This document shows, piece after piece, positions 45,402-54,448 of a stretch of DNA of 64,000 bases. This DNA comes from Sphingobium lignivorans. GTDB lineage: Bacteria; Pseudomonadota; Alphaproteobacteria; Sphingomonadales; Sphingomonadaceae. Below the pieces are notes generated by a model. The model made no database searches and was not told the DNA's origin. It worked only from the letters and a program-made list of their open reading frames with translations. The DNA is taken from contig NZ_JACHKA010000001.1 in assembly GCF_014203955.1 (NCBI RefSeq), positions 1,860,001-1,924,000 on the forward strand, written 5' to 3'. Each line of letters opens with the position of its first letter. The first letter of the stretch is position 1. The position numbers were made by a program, and so were the translations under genes.

Positions 45402-47219
45402 ATGAAGCCGGCTATATGGTGTCCATTTCTGTTGTCGCTGGTGTCGCTGGCGATTGCCGGCGATGCGAGCGCGCAAGACGTCGCTCTTCCGACGCGTCTC
45501 GCACAATGCCAGCCGCAGAACGCGGCGGCGGATGCTGCCGAGATACGCTACCGGAACTGCTTCCCCGATATCCGCGAGAGCAGCTACGCCGCCGCCTATA
45601 TCAGCTTCAACAACGACCGGATGAATCTCGACGCCTATCTGGACGGGCTCGAACGAAACCAGCGGAGGAGCTTTCTCACCTTCCTGAGGTCGCTTTTCGT
45701 CTCCAACACGGACACGGTGCTGGTCGTCGCACGGATCGTTGCAAAGCCCGGGGGCGGACGGCCGGACGAGCTGGTCGGCAGCTACACGCTGATGAAGATC
45801 TTCAAGAGCGATAGGGGCGGCGACCATTTCTCCGTGGAAAAACTGACCAAGGACGGGTTCGAAGGCCCGATCTTCTCAGCGGATTCAACTTCGAGGGTGG
45901 TCGTCCAGATTTCCTATGCGGCGGAGCACCGCGCGGAATCCAATGTCAGCGGCGCCATCAGCCAGCTGGGCGACTTGCTCGGCGGCATCAGTTATCTGCG
46001 GAAGATTTCCGCGCTCGCCGCCGACAAGAAGGCCGAGATCAAGCGGCTCGACGATCTGATTACCTCCAAGTTCAACCGGAATGCGGATTTCGGCAATGCA
46101 GTCGACCTGGGGCTCGACCCTGCCGGGACGCAGGCCTTCTACGGACGGCTGACGCTCGGCAAATATCTGGACAGTTCTGCGGGCGGCAATCTGCATGTCG
46201 CCGTGGTGCCGGTGGCTTCCGTGCTGGTGAACAATGCGCCGGTAGATCCATCCAGCATCCAATATGGCGATGGCCGCTGGGATCCGGTCGCGACCCGGCG
46301 GATAAGCGACCGCTACATCGATGGCCTGCCGCTTTCCTCCCATGTTCGCCAGGCAATGGGCGACGATTATCTGCTGTTGAGCCGGGCAGCCGACCAGACG
46401 ACATTCAATCGTGTTTGCGACAGGCTGTCAGAGTTCCTGAGCGATCCGGCTTTCGGTCTCTCCGGTACGGACAGCATGGCGGCCACCTGGGCCTTCATTG
46501 CGGGCAACCCCTTACTGAAATCTCCGCCGGTGCGGGCGAATTATTGCCTGAGCGCTTTCGAGCAGCAAGGCATCCTGGAGCGCCACGGCCTCGGCTTGCC
46601 TCCGCTTTCCATCGTCCCGGATGCCAAGTTCGACAGCCTCATCGCCGCAGCGCAGCTTTATGCGGCAAGGGCCGATGAAAGTGCGATCGCGGCCCAGCAG
46701 GAAATCAACCGTGCCCTCGTCGCCGAAACGCGCGCGGCCCTGATCCCGCCGCCGGAGGGCTATTCGTCGAAGCCACTGGGAGGTCATCGTTATGCGGGGC
46801 AAACCGTCGATCCGGTCGAGCCATTCCACGGCGTGGCAACCGAGACGATGTCCGGACGGGAAGGCAATCGATATGAAGGGCAGCTCACGCTTGCCGGCAG
46901 CGGGCTCATCTACGAAGGACTGGGGCGTTATGTGGTCAGTCGTCCCGGCACCGCCGGCTGGGAGTATCGCGACTATACCGGGGACTTTCAGGCCAACTGG
47001 TTCAGCGGAAACGGCGTGATGCGCTGGCCCGACGGGCGCGAGTTCAAGGGGCAGTTCGCGCGCGACCTGCCAAGCGGCTACGGGATACTGAGTTATCCCT
47101 CGGGGGAGCGCTATCATGTCCGAATGGTGGACGGGCTCCCGAACGGACCCGCCGTGAGAGAACAGAATGGGGAGCGCCGGGGCGGCAACTGGATATCGGG
47201 CACCTTCGTGCCGGAATGA
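45402..47219 (+). CDS. Exported protein of unknown function with C-terminal MORN repeats
   Basis: 605 residues with a signal peptide (LLSLVSLAIAGDASAQ) and a good AAGGGGGG-type Shine-Dalgarno. The first 450 residues match no family I know: an N-terminal Cys pair region (LAQCQPQNAA ... RYRNCFPDIRES), a helical stretch (about residues 185-225, KISALAADKKAEIKRLDDL) and mixed alpha/beta segments. The last 110 residues hold about three MORN-type repeats (RYEGQLTLAGSGLIYEG, DYTGDFQANWFSGNGVMRWP, EFKGQFARDLPSGYGILSYP). MORN repeats bind lipids or partner proteins. Periplasmic or surface location is inferred. It is isolated between ychF and phoX. Confidence 0.7.
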   Translation: MKPAIWCPFLLSLVSLAIAGDASAQDVALPTRLAQCQPQNAAADAAEIRYRNCFPDIRESSYAAAYISFNNDRMNLDAYLDGLERNQRRSFLTFLRSLFVSNTDTVLVVARIVAKPGGGRPDELVGSYTLMKIFKSDRGGDHFSVEKLTKDGFEGPIFSADSTSRVVVQISYAAEHRAESNVSGAISQLGDLLGGISYLRKISALAADKKAEIKRLDDLITSKFNRNADFGNAVDLGLDPAGTQAFYGRLTLGKYLDSSAGGNLHVAVVPVASVLVNNAPVDPSSIQYGDGRWDPVATRRISDRYIDGLPLSSHVRQAMGDDYLLLSRAADQTTFNRVCDRLSEFLSDPAFGLSGTDSMAATWAFIAGNPLLKSPPVRANYCLSAFEQQGILERHGLGLPPLSIVPDAKFDSLIAAAQLYAARADESAIAAQQEINRALVAETRAALIPPPEGYSSKPLGGHRYAGQTVDPVEPFHGVATETMSGREGNRYEGQLTLAGSGLIYEGLGRYVVSRPGTAGWEYRDYTGDFQANWFSGNGVMRWPDGREFKGQFARDLPSGYGILSYPSGERYHVRMVDGLPNGPAVREQNGERRGGNWISGTFVPE

Positions 47220-47220
47220 C

Positions 47221-47297
47221 CCGGGGATGATTATCCCCCGGCAGAATCATACAATGGCGCAGGCACCGGCGGCAGGGGGTCCGCCGCCGGTGCCTGC
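47221..47297. terminator. Tandem hairpins, bidirectional terminator between MORN gene and phoX
   Basis: The first stem, CCGGGGAT/ATCCCCCGG with loop GATT (47221-47241), is followed by a perfect 15 bp stem GCAGGCACCGGCGGC/GCCGCCGGTGCCTGC with a 9 nt loop (47259-47297). Both lie between two convergent stop codons. Confidence 0.75.
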
Positions 47298-47303
47298 CAT
47301 CGT

Positions 47304-49187
47304 TCAGTTGCCGACCGGCTGGTTGTCCGTCCGCGTGACCACCACGGTCGAGGACCGCGGCTGCTGGCCCGCCACCGGCCAGTTGCCGGTCGGGTGCTGG
47401 ATGTTCACGAAGAAGGTCCGCAGGTCCGGCGTGTAGGCGAGGCCGGTGATCTCGCAGCCTTCAGGCCCCACGAGGAAGCGCTTGGACTGCTTCGTCGTCT
47501 GGTCGATGTAGAACATCGCATTGTGGCCGATCGTATCCTCGATGGACACGCCCGAGACGCCGGATGAGCCGGGGACGCTGTGGTCGGTCTGCACCCACAG
47601 GCGGCCCTGCGGATCGATGCGGATGCCATCGGGGCTCGAGAAGGTATCCCCATTGATATTGCCGGCCAGATTCGCGCCGCCCGGTGCCCAGGCGGGATCG
47701 CCCGCGAGCAAGAACAGCTCCCAGGTGAAGCTCGTCGCGAGCGGAGAATCGCCGCTTTCCCGGAACTTCAGGATGTGGCCATGGCGATTGGTCACGCGCG
47801 GGTTGGCGGCATCGACGACACGACGGCCGCTGTTGTTGGTCAGCGTGACGAAGATCGCCTTGCCGTCGGGTGCGACCGTGATCCATTCCGGGCGGTCCAT
47901 CACCGTCCCGCCGGCGACGCGCGCGGCGGACTGGCACTTGACGAGCACTTCGGCCTGGTTCGCGAACGAGACCGGCGTCGGCGCAGGCGGTGTCGTGCTC
48001 TGACTGACATTGCCGGGATCTGACGCGGTCGCCGTCAGGCCGTTCTGGCCGTGGACGAGCGCGCGCCACTCGCCGGTGCCGTCAGCGTTGAACTTCGCGA
48101 CATAGAGCGTCCCGTAGTCGAGGAGGTTGGTGTTCGCCGCCCGGTTGGTGGTGCTATAGGCACTGTCCGGAACGAACTTGTAGATGCAGCCCGGGGTGCT
48201 GTCGTCGCCCATGTAGAAGGCCACGCGCCGATCGGTATTTGCGAGGAACGTGACGTTCTCATGGCTGAAGCGGCCCATGGCGGTGCGCTTGGTGGGCGCG
48301 GCCAGCTCGAGATAGGGATCGATCTCGACGACCCAGCCATAGTTCTGCTCGGGCTGCGCGGGATCGAAATAATTGTCCGTCGTTTCCTCGCAGGTGAGGT
48401 AGGTGCCCCAGGGCGTACGGCCGCTGGCGCAATTGTTCAGCATTCCCTTGATCGTGCCGGAGAGCAGGCCTGCGGCCGGGCCGCCAGCGCGATAGCTGGA
48501 ATTGCCGGTGTAGCGCTTGTTGTACTTCGAGCCGGCCTTGACCGCCCATTTGCCGGTGGAATCGGCGGCGACCTCGATCACGCCGATGCCGACCGCGGAG
48601 AGAGCGAGCGCCTTCTGCTCGGCCGTGGCCGTCGCGATGTCCGGCACGCTCGCCATCAGGATGTTGAAATCGGGATATTCGAAGTTGATCGCCAGCAGGC
48701 CGCCCTTGTTCGCATCGGTGCCGGACAGCTCGAAATACTCCATGCCGTCATGATTGCCGCCAGACCACTTCTCGGCCTGCTCGAGGGTGGGGAAGCTGCC
48801 GGAATAAGGCGTGCCGGCCTCGATGGAGTCACCGGCCTTCAGCAGCACTTCCACCTTGTAGCCGGTCGGAACGGTGACGGTGTCGTTGCGGTTCGCGGGC
48901 ACCGACGTGAAGCCGATCGTGTAGCTCGGGGTGGGCGTGGGGGTCGGTGTGGGCGTGGGGGTCGGTGTGGGGGTCGGCGTCGGAATGGTCACCGGACCAT
49001 CATCATCGTCATCACAGCCCGAAAGCATGGCAGCTACGGGGAGAATGGACAGGCCGAACAGGCCATTGCGCAACAGGCTGCGACGCGACGGATTCGCGGC
49101 AACGATGGCTTCAAGGCTGTTGGGCTGCGGCTCGCCTTCAACTTCGGTGCGATAGGGCGCGCGCGCCTTATCCGTGAGATAGGACAT
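47304..49187 (-). CDS. phoX: PhoX-family alkaline phosphatase lipoprotein
   Basis: 627 residues of the PhoX (DUF839) family, calcium/iron-dependent monoesterases of the Pho regulon. A Tat-like signal (Arg35-Arg36, SRRSLLRNGLFGLSILP) ends in lipobox LSGC (Cys58), predicting a lipoprotein. Next come a Thr-Pro repeat linker (about residues 69-86) and the catalytic propeller with TPWGTYLTCEETTDNYFDP, GRFSHENVTF, FYMGDDSTPGCIYKFVPD and DGIRIDPQGRLWVQTD. ATG 49187 has AGGGGA upstream. A well-formed Pho box lies 122 bp upstream. Confidence 0.92.
   Translation of the reverse strand: MSYLTDKARAPYRTEVEGEPQPNSLEAIVAANPSRRSLLRNGLFGLSILPVAAMLSGCDDDDDGPVTIPTPTPTPTPTPTPTPTPTPSYTIGFTSVPANRNDTVTVPTGYKVEVLLKAGDSIEAGTPYSGSFPTLEQAEKWSGGNHDGMEYFELSGTDANKGGLLAINFEYPDFNILMASVPDIATATAEQKALALSAVGIGVIEVAADSTGKWAVKAGSKYNKRYTGNSSYRAGGPAAGLLSGTIKGMLNNCASGRTPWGTYLTCEETTDNYFDPAQPEQNYGWVVEIDPYLELAAPTKRTAMGRFSHENVTFLANTDRRVAFYMGDDSTPGCIYKFVPDSAYSTTNRAANTNLLDYGTLYVAKFNADGTGEWRALVHGQNGLTATASDPGNVSQSTTPPAPTPVSFANQAEVLVKCQSAARVAGGTVMDRPEWITVAPDGKAIFVTLTNNSGRRVVDAANPRVTNRHGHILKFRESGDSPLATSFTWELFLLAGDPAWAPGGANLAGNINGDTFSSPDGIRIDPQGRLWVQTDHSVPGSSGVSGVSIEDTIGHNAMFYIDQTTKQSKRFLVGPEGCEITGLAYTPDLRTFFVNIQHPTGNWPVAGQQPRSSTVVVTRTDNQPVGN
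48931..48986 (-). repeat. Simple repeat encoding the Thr-Pro linker of PhoX
   Basis: A run of 6 bp units (plus-strand GGGGTC, GGTGTG and GGGCGT variants) encodes alternating Thr-Pro in the lipoprotein linker. Because the unit is a multiple of three, length changes keep the frame. They would only alter the tether length between the lipid anchor and the catalytic domain. Confidence 0.8.
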
Positions 49188-49308
49188 GATTTTCCCCTTG
49201 TTGGCAGTCTGGCTCGGATGCGGAAGCGACGGCTGGCTGCCCCCGCCCTTGGCGCCCACCTGATTGCAGCGGTTCATGTCATCACCATTGCCGGAGCGTT
49301 GCTTCGCC

Positions 49309-49326
49309 ATGACAGTTGCATGACGG
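49309..49326 (-). promoter_or_regulatory. Pho box upstream of phoX
   Basis: On the minus strand: CCGTCAT-GCAA-CTGTCAT, two direct 7 bp repeats (6 of 7 and 7 of 7 to CTGTCAT) with a 4 bp spacer, the PhoB consensus layout. It points toward phoX, supporting induction under phosphate starvation. Confidence 0.65.
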
Positions 49327-49405
49327 TGGCGCGGCAGAACCATGTCCGATCCGTTACGGCAGCGGGCGGCTTCCCGGCCGGGCGCAGCTGCGTTAGAGAA
49401 CGCGC

Positions 49406-50047
49406 ATGACCTGTGCCGATCAGATGAGGGCTCTTCCGTCGGCTCCGCGCCGACGCGGCGGATACGGCCTGATGGCCCTTGCCGGGCTCGCGCTGCTTCT
49501 CGCCGGCTGCGCTTCCACCAAATACCGCCCCGTGAGCGACACACCGGTGCGGATCGGCAAGCCTTATGCCGTGCGCGGGGTGACCTATGCGCCTGCCGAC
49601 GACCGTGCCTACGACCGCCTCGGCTATGCGAGCTGGTATGGCGACGAGTCCGGCAACATGACCGCAAATGGCGAACGCTTCCGCAAGGGCGCGATCGCCG
49701 CCGCGCATACGACGCTGCCACTGCCGAGCTATGTCGAGGTCACGGCGCTCGATACCGGGCGAACGATTCTGGTGCGGATCAACGATCGCGGGCCTTTCAG
49801 CGGCGGGCGGATCATCGATCTCTCGAAAGGCGCTGCGACCCTGCTCGGCATCGAGCGGCAAGGCGTGGCTGCCGTGCGCGTGCGCCGGGTCGAGCCCCCC
49901 GAAAGCGACCGCGCGCGTCTTCGGGCCGGTCGCGAGGCCATGGCGCGCTCCCGGGTCGCGGAATCGACACTGACGCTCTGGCGCGCCGCACTCGCGGACT
50001 CACGCACGGGGCAGGGCGGCTGCGGCGCACAGACCGCCCGCTGCTGA
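49406..50047 (+). CDS. rlpA: RlpA-like lytic transglycosylase lipoprotein
   Basis: 213 residues. A lipoprotein signal (ALAGLALLLAGCAS, lipobox LAGC) precedes the double-psi beta-barrel domain with GYASWYGDESGNMTANGERF, AAAHTTLPLPSYVEVT, VRINDRGPFSGGRIIDLSKG (catalytic Asp region). RlpA cleaves peptidoglycan lacking stem peptides, often at the septum. No SPOR domain follows; the C-terminal 60 residues are Arg/Ala-rich and end with two Cys. An ATG at 49424 is an alternative start. Confidence 0.87.
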   Translation: MTCADQMRALPSAPRRRGGYGLMALAGLALLLAGCASTKYRPVSDTPVRIGKPYAVRGVTYAPADDRAYDRLGYASWYGDESGNMTANGERFRKGAIAAAHTTLPLPSYVEVTALDTGRTILVRINDRGPFSGGRIIDLSKGAATLLGIERQGVAAVRVRRVEPPESDRARLRAGREAMARSRVAESTLTLWRAALADSRTGQGGCGAQTARC

Positions 50048-50105
50048 AGGCGCGGGGTTCTGATACTGGGGTAATCCTGAGCCCGGGAACCCTGTCGGGG
50101 CATCC

Positions 50106-50675
50106 TCAATCCGCGAGGCGCAGGGCGACTTCGCTCATGAAGCGGGCGTCATCGCCCTTCGCCAGCCATTCCGCTTCGCGCGACATCGCGCCGAGCAGGT
50201 CGGCCAGCGGGTCGATCTCGCTCTTGGCATAATTGCCGAGAACATGGCCCGTCACGCGATCCTTGTGGCCGGGATGGCCGATGCCGATGCGCACGCGGCG
50301 GAAGGCATTGCCGACATGCGCTTCGGTCGAACGCAGGCCGTTGTGCCCTGCCGTGCCGCCGCCGCGCTTCACTTTCATTTTCATGGGCGCCAGATCGAGC
50401 TCGTCGTGAAAGACGGTCACGTCCCCGACATCCAGCTTGTAGAAATCGCAAGCCGCGCGAACGGCCCTGCCGCTCTCGTTCATGAAGGTCTGGGGTTTGA
50501 GGAGAAGGATCTTCTCGGACCCGATGCGGCCCTCGGCGGTCAGGCCCTGGAACTGCTTTTTCCAGGGCGAAAAGCCATGATCTTCGGCCATGACGTCCAG
50601 CACCATGAAGCCGACATTGTGACGGTGGAGCGCATATTGCGTCCCGGGATTGCCGAGGCCAACCCAGAGTTGCAT
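50106..50675 (-). CDS. pth: Peptidyl-tRNA hydrolase
   Basis: 189 residues; releases peptides from prematurely dissociated peptidyl-tRNA. Seen: LWVGLGNPGTQYALHRHNVG with catalytic His20 region, LLKPQTFMNESGRAV, VFHDELDLAPMKMKVKRGGG and GHNGLRSTEAHVG. It starts 27 bp after the rplY stop on the same strand; rplY-pth is a conserved pair. Confidence 0.96.
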   Translation of the reverse strand: MQLWVGLGNPGTQYALHRHNVGFMVLDVMAEDHGFSPWKKQFQGLTAEGRIGSEKILLLKPQTFMNESGRAVRAACDFYKLDVGDVTVFHDELDLAPMKMKVKRGGGTAGHNGLRSTEAHVGNAFRRVRIGIGHPGHKDRVTGHVLGNYAKSEIDPLADLLGAMSREAEWLAKGDDARFMSEVALRLAD

Positions 50676-50702
50676 TGATGCGCTCCCCCTGCGCGGAGAG
50701 GC

Positions 50703-51326
50703 TTAGGCCTCGCCGGCCTCTTCGCCTTCCTTCGTCGTGTCGCCTTCGCTGGACTTGAGCGCGGACGGTGCAACGATGGTGGCAATCGTGAAATCGCGAT
50801 CGGTGATCGCCGGCTCGGCGCCCTTGGGCAGCTTCACCGCGCTGATGTGGATGGAATCGCCCACGTCGAAGCCGGTGAGGTCAACCGTGATGCTGTCCGG
50901 AATCTCGGCGGCATCCACGATCATTTCCAGCTCGTGACGGACGACGTTGAGCACGCCACCGCGCTTGAGGCCGGGAGCGGCCTCTTCGTTCTCGAACACC
51001 ACGGGCACATTCACATGCACCTGGGCGTGCTCGGAAACGCGCAGGAAATCGGCATGGAGCGGGCGGTCCGTGACGGGATGGAAAGCGACGTCCTTGGGAA
51101 GGGTGCGAACCTTCTTGCCGCCAACCTCGACCATCACCACCGAGTTGAAGAAGTGGCCGGTGCCCAGCAGCTTGGAGAGAATCTTCTCCTCGACATGGAC
51201 CATCTGCGGCTCTTCATTGTTGCCATAAATGACGGCGGGAACGCGGCCCTCGCGGCGGAGAGCGCGGGAGGCTCCCTTGCCTGCCCGATCGCGTGCCTCG
51301 GCCGACAGCGTAAGCGTGTCGCTCAT
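50703..51326 (-). CDS. rplY: 50S ribosomal protein L25 / general stress protein Ctc
   Basis: 207 residues: N-terminal 5S-rRNA-binding L25 domain ([32 protein letters not shown]) and C-terminal TL5/Ctc beta domain ([37 protein letters not shown]) with an acidic tail. ATG 51326 begins the conserved N-terminus. It is upstream of pth in the same operon. Confidence 0.95.
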   Translation of the reverse strand: MSDTLTLSAEARDRAGKGASRALRREGRVPAVIYGNNEEPQMVHVEEKILSKLLGTGHFFNSVVMVEVGGKKVRTLPKDVAFHPVTDRPLHADFLRVSEHAQVHVNVPVVFENEEAAPGLKRGGVLNVVRHELEMIVDAAEIPDSITVDLTGFDVGDSIHISAVKLPKGAEPAITDRDFTIATIVAPSALKSSEGDTTKEGEEAGEA

Positions 51327-51474
51327 ATGCGTGTCTCCAAAAGCAGATTGTGTATATTCCGCCACGCCTCCAGGGATGACCATGACGGAAGGCGGCGCGC
51401 TTAGCGGCAAATGTAGGCAAAAGCAATGCCCATGAGCAACGCTGCGATAGCGCGGCGCCCGCCGGGCGCTCCCT

Positions 51475-52281
51475 TCAGCCGAGCACTTCCTGCACCGCAG
51501 CGACCAGCGAGCGGGCGCGCACGGGCTTCGAAAAGCTGGGGGCGCCGCTGAAGATCGGGGGCTGCACGTCCGCGAGATAGCCCGACATGACGAAGAAGGG
51601 AATATCGTCCTCCTTCAGCCGGCCCGCGAGCGGGGCCGACGTCTCGCCGTCGCCCAGGTTGATATCGAGGAGGGCAAGGGCGCATTCGTGCCGATCGAGC
51701 AGCGCCATCGCGGTCGGCACGTCTCCGGCCGGGCCGATGACGTCGAACCCCGCATTCTCCAGCATGGCGGCGAGGCCGAGGCCGACCAGCGGCTCGTCCT
51801 CCACGACCAGAATGTTCCGCGCGACCGGCGAGGGTGCCGCGAGCAGGTAACTCCACTCGTCCCCGCGCGATGAGCGGTGCATTGGTCGCTCGGCAACGAT
51901 GAGCGCGGCCGCGACGATGACGCCGCCGGGATCGCGCACCGCAGAGAAGGCCGCGCTCACCGGAATTTCGGCGCCTGACGCGGCGAGATGCGTCGTTTCC
52001 TGCCGGTCCGGCTGCTGGCCTTCCCGCAGTCGGGAAAGCAAGGCTTCCTGATCGCGCCGGAGATGGTGTGGCAGGATGCGACTGAAGGATCGCCCGATCA
52101 TCTCGCTGGCAGAATGGCCGTAGAGTCGCGCGGCCGCGTCGTTCCAGCTCAACACGATGCCGCCAAGATCGAGGCCGATGATCGCATGTTGAGCGCCATG
52201 CACGATGGCAGCGAGCAGCGCGTTGCTGCCAGTGATGAACGGCCCCTCGGCGAGGCCGGATTCATGATCGAAACGGGGCAT
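51475..52281 (-). CDS. PAS domain plus response-regulator receiver protein
   Basis: 268 residues: an N-terminal PAS sensor ([39 protein letters not shown]) and a C-terminal receiver domain ([20 protein letters not shown], phospho-acceptor in [23 protein letters not shown]). There is no kinase or DNA-binding output domain, so it probably serves as a phosphotransfer or protein-interaction switch. Such stand-alone receivers are common in sphingomonad stress signalling. The partner is not visible here. Confidence 0.82.
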   Translation of the reverse strand: MPRFDHESGLAEGPFITGSNALLAAIVHGAQHAIIGLDLGGIVLSWNDAAARLYGHSASEMIGRSFSRILPHHLRRDQEALLSRLREGQQPDRQETTHLAASGAEIPVSAAFSAVRDPGGVIVAAALIVAERPMHRSSRGDEWSYLLAAPSPVARNILVVEDEPLVGLGLAAMLENAGFDVIGPAGDVPTAMALLDRHECALALLDINLGDGETSAPLAGRLKEDDIPFFVMSGYLADVQPPIFSGAPSFSKPVRARSLVAAVQEVLG

Positions 52282-52396
52282 CCGTGCGCCCTTTCCCGGT
52301 TCGTCCCACTCCGGGACGGATAGTGCCCGAGTCGCAGGAGGGGCGCAAACATAATCTCGGGTTAACCGGTCGGGTCGTGTGCGTTGCGGGGCCGGC

Positions 52397-53332
52397 TCAC
52401 TGAACCCGCCTCACGTGCCAGCCGCGCCGGGAGAGTTCGTTCTGCAAGCTCGCGGTGCCCAGCAGATGGCCTGCGCCCACAGCGACGAAAGCGATCCCCT
52501 GGTGGCGGCGCAGATCGCCATCGAGAGCGGCGCCCCAGCGTGCATTGCGCGCGTCGATGAGCGCCCGGCGCAAGCGCGGCGCGCTGTCGAGCGGCGCGAG
52601 GAACTGCCGCTCCATCCGATCGAGGTCGCCTTGCGCCCAGGCCTGCTGCAGATCGGCATGGAGACTGGCTGCCGCATCCGCTTCCCGCACGGCCTGCACG
52701 AGCAGCAGGCGCTGGTCCGCTTCCGGCAGCGCATCGAAGATGCCGAGCTGCTCCTCGATGGTTTCGAGCCCCCGCACCGGCTTGCCGGCGGTCTCGAAGG
52801 TGCGGGTCAGCACGGTCTCGCCGCCATCCTCCGAGGACAGGCCGAGCTCGGCGGATGCGGCGGCACTGACCAGCAGGGCGGCGGCCCAGCTCTCATAGCC
52901 GTCCAGCCCGTGAAGCACGCCGGGCCGCCGCCGGATCAGGGCGCGCAGCGTCTCGGCGTCGGCAGGCCCGAGCCGGGCGGTCGCCGGGGCAAGGCCCGTG
53001 GCGCGGCCGAGCCGCTCGAACACCGCGCGGCTGCGGCGCTCCTTTTCCAGCCCGGTCACCTCGAGGATCAGCCGGTCGCTGCGCGCCGTTGCCCGCGCGA
53101 TCTCTGGCGACAGCCATGTCGTACCACGCTGCAGGGCGTGGACCGTGCCGAACAGATAGGCTTCCCGGCCGTGGCCAGTGACATGCCACAGCGCCGGTCG
53201 CGCGGCGACCTCCGCCTGCCCGCCCTGACGCCCGATCTGCCAGCCTGCCCAGGCAAGCACGACCAGCGCGGCAAGCGCGAGGCAGAGGAGCAGCGGGCGG
53301 GGCAGGCTCCGGCGGGATGCCCGATCGGCCAT
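52397..53332 (-). CDS. TraB/GumN family protein (first of a tandem pair)
   Basis: 311 residues with an N-terminal membrane anchor (RPLLLCLALAALVVLAWAGW). Family motifs: HVTGHGREAYLFGTVHALQR (GxxH near the start), RGLETIEEQLGIFDALP, and FVAVGAGHLLG near the end (the second GxxH motif). TraB/GumN proteins are related to putative metalloproteases of the Tiki type, so a periplasmic hydrolase is possible. It lies 6 nt after a paralogue on the same strand. Function is unknown. Confidence 0.8.
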   Translation of the reverse strand: MADRASRRSLPRPLLLCLALAALVVLAWAGWQIGRQGGQAEVAARPALWHVTGHGREAYLFGTVHALQRGTTWLSPEIARATARSDRLILEVTGLEKERRSRAVFERLGRATGLAPATARLGPADAETLRALIRRRPGVLHGLDGYESWAAALLVSAAASAELGLSSEDGGETVLTRTFETAGKPVRGLETIEEQLGIFDALPEADQRLLLVQAVREADAAASLHADLQQAWAQGDLDRMERQFLAPLDSAPRLRRALIDARNARWGAALDGDLRRHQGIAFVAVGAGHLLGTASLQNELSRRGWHVRRVQ

Positions 53333-53338
53333 GAAGGC

Positions 53339-54286
53339 TCAGCGCCGCCGGCTGACGCGCCGGGCGGAAATGCCGCGCGCCTTCAGCATCTGCTGCACGC
53401 TGCCATCCCCGGCGAGATGGCCCGCGCCCACGGCGATGAAGACCGTGCCGGGCTTCTCCATGCGGGTGCTGATCCAGTCCGCCCAGCGGGCATTGCGATC
53501 GATGAGCAGGCGCTTCTCCAGCTCCGGATTGCTGTCCACGGACTCGTTCATGATGGCGGCGAGTTCGTCCGGCTTGCCCTTCGCCCATGCATCGATCATC
53601 CGCTCGATGGTCTGCGCGAGCGTGGGCAGTTCGTCGAGCGTCTGCACCAGCAAGTCCACCTGCAGCGGATCGGGCAGGGTTTCAAAAATGCCGATCTGCT
53701 CGGCGGCGGTCTCCAGCCCGGCGAGCGTCTTGCCGGCTTGCCTTGCCGCGGCCTCGATCACGCGGTCCGCACCGCTCTGCGGATCATAGCCGAGCCGGTG
53801 CAGCGGCGCGACGGTCAGGGTCAGGGTCGTGAACCATGGCTTCACATGGTCGAAAATCTCGGGCGGCAGGTTGTTCGCTGTCAGCGCGGCCTGCAACTTC
53901 TCCCGCGACGGCGCGGGCAGGCGGCTGCTCAGGCTCTCGCCACCCGGATCGAACGCGCGCCGCAGGAGCATCTGCTGCGCCTCCGGCTCGTCATCCTGCC
54001 CCACGATTTCGAGCACCACGTCCCCGGACTTGTCGAACGCGGCGCGCACCGGCCCCTCGAACCAGCGCATCCCGGGCTTGAGAAGGTGGATGGTGCCGAA
54101 CAGATAGATGGTCGTATCCTCGTCCCGCACGACCCACAGCGCCGGACGCGCCCGCACGGAGCGCGGCGCCGAAGCAGCACGCGTCGGCGCATCCGCCGAT
54201 GGTGCCGCAGGCGCGGCAAGGGCAGGGGCGGGCAGGCAGGGGGCGAGGGCCAGCGCACAGCCGAGGATGAATGAGGTCCAGCGCAT
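53339..54286 (-). CDS. TraB/GumN family protein (second of a tandem pair)
   Basis: 315 residues with a cleavable signal (FILGCALALAPCLPAPALAA). It shares with its neighbour the segments TIYLFGTIHLLKPG, GLETAAEQIGIFETLPDPLQ and FIAVGAGHLAGDGSVQQML. ATG 54286 is preferred; the frame stays open upstream over glyQ but on the opposite strand, so that part is a shadow. The tandem pair suggests duplication, one copy membrane-anchored and one secreted to the periplasm. Divergent from glyQ. Confidence 0.82.
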   Translation of the reverse strand: MRWTSFILGCALALAPCLPAPALAAPAAPSADAPTRAASAPRSVRARPALWVVRDEDTTIYLFGTIHLLKPGMRWFEGPVRAAFDKSGDVVLEIVGQDDEPEAQQMLLRRAFDPGGESLSSRLPAPSREKLQAALTANNLPPEIFDHVKPWFTTLTLTVAPLHRLGYDPQSGADRVIEAAARQAGKTLAGLETAAEQIGIFETLPDPLQVDLLVQTLDELPTLAQTIERMIDAWAKGKPDELAAIMNESVDSNPELEKRLLIDRNARWADWISTRMEKPGTVFIAVGAGHLAGDGSVQQMLKARGISARRVSRRR

Positions 54287-54448
54287 GATCTCTTTTTCCG
54301 GGTCCGGCCGTTGCATCGCGGAGTTGCCGGCGCCGCGCAAGGCCCTTGCATCGCCGCGCCTTGACCCGCGCCCACCCATGCGCCAAAGCGCGCCCGTCCG
54401 TTCTCCCGCGGAAATGCGGGAGAAAGTTGCAGGTGAAATGATTGGGCG

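Noticed and set aside
48931..48990. Short repeat in phoX as a phase-variation tract
   Set aside because: The unit is 6 bp, so changes stay in frame and cannot switch the gene off.
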